The notes below the pieces were generated by a model. That model had not been told where the DNA came from, ran no database searches, and saw nothing but the letters and a program-made list of their open reading frames with translations. Below are positions 60,606 to 64,000 of a DNA stretch of 64,000 nucleotides, piece by piece. This stretch comes from Leptodactylus fallax (lineage: Eukaryota > Chordata > Amphibia > Anura > Leptodactylidae): assembly GCA_947044405.1 (NCBI GenBank), contig CAMRHE010000502.1, positions 850,001 to 914,000 of the forward strand, given 5' to 3'. The translations under genes and the position numbers were made by a program. Positions within the stretch are counted from its first letter, which is position 1, and each line of letters opens with the position of its first letter.

Positions 60606-61795
60606 GATTTTCAATGTCAATGAGATCAATGCCACCAACTCGATCCATGTGAATGTGGAGGCCTTTAATAGAACTGGAGGCATTTTATAATACATTGCAA
60701 TGTATTAGCACTGCAGTGAATTGTATTAGTGATCAGACCCACTGGGGTGCATTTAAAAAATATATAATAAGAAAATAAAAAAAAAATATTAAAAGTTTAA
60801 ATCACCCCCTTTCCCTAGATCAGATATAAAATTGAACAGCATAAGTAAAACACATACACATTAGGTATCACAGCATACAAAAACTTACCACTACCATAAA
60901 AAATTTTAACAAAAAACAATCACACCATCAGACATTCTCTAAAATTGTATAAATAAAAAGTACATCTGGTCCCACAAAAATAAAGATTTTTGGATTCTTT
61001 TTAAGGTGTTAAAACATAACAAAAACTACATAATTTTTTTTACAACTTCCCGGTTCATTGTACAGAATATTAAATGTTACCATTATGAAATACAATTTGT
61101 CCTGCAAAGATTGTGCCCTCCTATGGCTCTGTGAATGTAAAAATAAAAAAGTTTTGGCTCTTGAAAGGGGGGGACAAAAAAGCAAAAATGGAAAAATGAC
61201 TGTGCCAGAAAGGGGTTAAATAAAGTAGAGTTATTATATCACACCCAGGCTATGGACAAGGGTGGTGGCAATTGAGAAAAAAAAGCAGCCATATTTTTCT
61301 ACAATCCCTTTAAGCTCTCGAAAACATTTTTGACCAGAACTTTTTTTTTTATTTCTCCATTCTGCCTTTGTAATTTTTTTATATTTTGTGTTGCCATAGC
61401 AGTATGAGGCTTTGTGTGACATCTTGTCCTTTTTGTTGCTGCCATTTTTTGGTATATATTATTCTAGGAGTCTGGGCTAGGACATAAATGCTACAGGTTA
61501 TTGTTACCTATTTATCAATCACCGATCCTTATACGTTTATTTTGCAGGCTGGTATGGTCATCATTATACCTCATATACCCATTATTTAGTGTAAAATTCT
61601 GTTATTTTCCAGTTTTTCCAAAGCCTTACCTACTTATTTAACCCTTTACTGATTTACTGATACTTTTTTAAAATTAAAGGGTTAAAGACAGTGGCGTAAC
61701 TAGGAATGGCTGGGCCCCAAGGTGAACATTTGATATGGGCCCCCCAACCCCCCGCCCGGACCGCACCCTCCAATCCCCCACACACAAACTGCATT
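60606..61795. other. No gene recognised; A-rich low complexity
   Basis: 60780-61060 is A-rich. 61691-61760 ('cagtggcgtaactaggaatg', then 'gggccccaag') looks like the end of a hAT-type repeat whose interior is the minisatellite that follows. Confidence 0.4.
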
Positions 61796-61798
61796 CCT

Positions 61799-62205
61799 AC
61801 GCACACTATTATGCCCCATAGTGGCCCCTACAGACACTATTATGCCCAATAGTGGCCCCTGCAAACAGTATTATGCCCCATAGTGGCCCCTGTACACAGT
61901 ATTATGCCCCATAGTGGCCCCTGCACACAGTATTATGCACCATAGTGGCCCCTGCACACAGTATTATGCCCCATAGTGGCCCCTGCAGACAGTATTATGC
62001 CCCATAGTGGCCCCTGTACACAGTATTATGCCCCATAGTGGCCTCTGCACACAGTATTATGTCCCATAGTGGCCCCTGCACACAGTATTATGCACCATAG
62101 TGGCCCCTGCACACAGTATTATGTCCCATACTGGCCCCTGCAGACAGTATTATGCCCCATAGTGGCCCCTGCACACAGTATTATGCCCCATTGTGGACCA
62201 CCCAT
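61799..62205. repeat. 31-bp minisatellite (CAGTATTATGCCCCATAGTGG)
   Basis: About 13 units with 'cccctgcacacagtattatg' linking them; variants 'gtacac', 'gcagac', 'gtccca'. The open frame at 62069-62431 is partly made of it. Confidence 0.95.
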
Positions 62206-62851
62206 GAACAATTATTATACTTTATTATTATTATTATCTTTTCACACCCCAGAGGGGAGGATACAAAAAAAAAACAATGTTACCTACCTCTCCTTGGCAC
62301 CGGCGCACTCCCCGCTACTTCGGCCATCTTCAATGTTGGACCAGATCTCGCGTGAGATGGCGGCCATGAGCTTTAACTTCCAAATGGGATATGGACTTTG
62401 CTGCAGGGAACCACCAGGTTCTTACTTGTAGAATTAGTGGCTGCTTACGTAAGCAGATCAAGAGACACTTGTACACGGCATTGAATCCTCAGGAAGAGAA
62501 AGGGTCAAGACAGGCAGAGTTCCTGCAATATGATGAAACATGCAGAAAATCTGACCAGTTGGAACTGAGGCAATATAGTAGCAAGGCAGAGGTCAGGGCA
62601 GATGGCACAAGTTCAAAGTTCAGTAAACAGGCAGAGACTGAACACATGTAGTAAAAGTACACAGCAAGCAGAGTCACCATCACTAGACAAGCTTTTTTTT
62701 TATAATAAATATTTTCCTGAGATTTTGCATATATACATGCATGAACAGAATAGTAAAGTCACATTCCAGACCCAGCAACAGGTAACAGGAAGAAAAATGT
62801 AACAATTCTCTACACACAAACATTGTCATGGAGTAATCTGTTACAGGACAC
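62206..62851. other. No gene recognised
   Basis: 62215-62240 is an ATT-rich tract. The open frame at 62391-62651 has no motif. Confidence 0.4.
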
Positions 62852-64000
62852 TAGAGTTGGGCAAGCCTCTTAAGATTTGTTTTGTTTGGGGTTTGGGTGG
62901 TTCAGGACAAAGATTTCTTGCAGGTCGAATAAGTTCAATACAAACCACAGCTTGAATTGGCTTAAAATATAGTGTAGAGTACTGTCAGGACTCCTAGGAC
63001 TGTTTATTTATAAAGCATAGTGTAGGACACTGTCAGGACTCCTAGGACTATATATCTATAATACATAGTGTATGACACTGTCAGGACTCCTAGGACTGTT
63101 TATCTATAATACATTGTGTATGACACTGTCAGGACTCCTAGGACTATATATCTATAATACATAGTGTATGACACTGTCAGGACTCCTAGGACTATATATC
63201 TATAATACTTAGTGTATGACACTGTCAGGACTCTTAGGACTATATATCTATAATACATAGTGTATGACACTGTCAGGACTCTTAGGACTATATATCTATA
63301 ATACATAGTGTATGACACTGTCAGGGCTCCTAGGACTAAATATCTATAATACATAGTGTATGACACTGTCAGGGCTCCTAGGACTATATATCTATAATAC
63401 ATAGTGTATGATCCAGTCAGGGCTCCTAGGACTATATATCTATAATAAATAGTGTATGACACTGTCAGGGCTCCTAGGACTATATATCTATAATACATAG
63501 TGCATGACACTGTCAGGACTCCTAGGACTGTATATCTATAATACATAGTGTATGACATTGTCAGGACTCCTAGGACTGTATATCTATAATACATAGTGCA
63601 TGACACTGCCAGGGCTCCTAGGACTATATATCTATAATACATAGTGTATGACACTGTCAGGGCTCCTAGGACTATATGTCTATAAAACATAGTGTATGAC
63701 ACTGTCAGGGCTCCTAGTACTATATATCTATAAAACATAGTATATGGCATTGTCAGGACTCCTAGGACTATATATCTATAAAACATAGTGTATGACACTG
63801 TCAGGACTCCAAGGATTATACATCTATAAAACATAGTGTATGACATTGTCGGGACTGCTAGGACTATATATCTATAAAACATAGTGTATGACACTGTCAG
63901 GACTCCTAGGACTGTATATCTATAATACATAGTGTATGACACTGTCAGGGCTCCTAGGACTATATATCTATAATACATAGTGTATGACACTGTCAGGGCT
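62852..64000. repeat. 48-bp satellite array C within a MITE-like element, runs off window
   Basis: Left boundary tagagttgggcaagcc, a decayed left terminus of the hAT-like MITE family, then about 110 bp, then about 22 units of the 48-bp repeat from 62966. One minus-strand frame is open for 296 codons (63100-63990) with a 16-residue repeat; this is a tandem-repeat effect with no upstream gene structure. Confidence 0.9.

Noticed and set aside
63100..63990. Open frame of 296 codons on the minus strand
   Set aside because: It is the 48-bp satellite read through; the length follows from the unit being a multiple of three with no stop in that frame.

Overview
This is a gene-poor, repeat-rich stretch of a vertebrate nuclear genome. 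It is most likely from a frog or toad. The evidence is four amphibian-type class II olfactory receptor (OR) genes of about 300-320 codons, many Tc1-like transposons of types familiar from anuran and fish genomes, TTAA-flanked MITEs with TTAAAGG ends (the T2/Kolobok type known from Xenopus), and CR1/L2-group LINEs. No bacterial, organellar or CRISPR-like content is visible.

Host genes: the only credible ones are the ORs, at 5521-6462 (-), 23843-24781 (+), 44810-45730 (-) and 59246-60208 (+). Three are intact. The second lacks an in-frame ATG and carries Gln in place of the Arg of the MSYDRY motif, so it is probably a pseudogene. In the three intact genes a splice-acceptor-like AG lies at or within 2 nt of the start codon, which suggests an upstream 5' UTR exon.

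Layout. 1.05-2.67 kb: Tc1-like copy 1. 2.8-5.5 kb: hAT-like MITE copies and a Tc1 3' remnant next to OR1. 7.5-9.1 kb: Tc1 copy 2. 9.56-10.13 kb: a complete hAT-like MITE with an 8-bp target duplication. 10.8-12.4 kb: Tc1 copy 3. 12.8-17.1 kb: L2-like LINE fragments, a truncated Tc1 and a T2/Kolobok-type MITE. 18.56-23.42 kb: a tight train of Tc1 (intact transposase frame), a second Tc1 sharing one TA with the first, a hAT-like MITE, and a mariner-like element. 23.8-24.8 kb: OR2. 25.5-27.4 kb: a minisatellite split by a mariner relic that itself holds a T2-type MITE. 28.06-36.69 kb: a layered nest in which a 48-bp satellite carries a Tc1 element that is interrupted by a Ty1/copia LTR retrotransposon and two Rex1-like LINEs. 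37.8-41.5 kb: hAT-like MITE copies, a TTAA MITE and a decayed Tc1. 41.6-42.1 kb: a 20-bp minisatellite. 44.8-46.8 kb: OR3 with a long imperfect palindrome and GATA/TATC microsatellites upstream. 47.9-51.3 kb: the 48-bp satellite and an L2-like LINE with a piece of the Rex1-like LINE inside it. 53-54 kb: a minisatellite that looks like an expanded LINE 3' tail. 56.3-57.0 kb: a T2-type MITE. 57.7-58.75 kb: a CR1-like relic with a tRNA-derived SINE inserted. 59.2-60.2 kb: OR4. 61.8-62.2 kb: a 31-bp minisatellite. 62.97-64.0 kb: a third 48-bp satellite array running off the window.

Function: the ORs would act independently as odorant-detecting GPCRs. Everything else records successive transposon invasion. 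The most striking items are the nest at 28-36.7 kb, whose arithmetic closes to about one normal Tc1 length; the copia element with a primer-binding site matching the anticodon stem-loop of initiator tRNA-Met and an in-frame deletion of integrase and reverse transcriptase; the two Tc1 elements sharing a TA; and the palindrome upstream of OR3. Family names are from memory of these repeat classes. No database search was possible.
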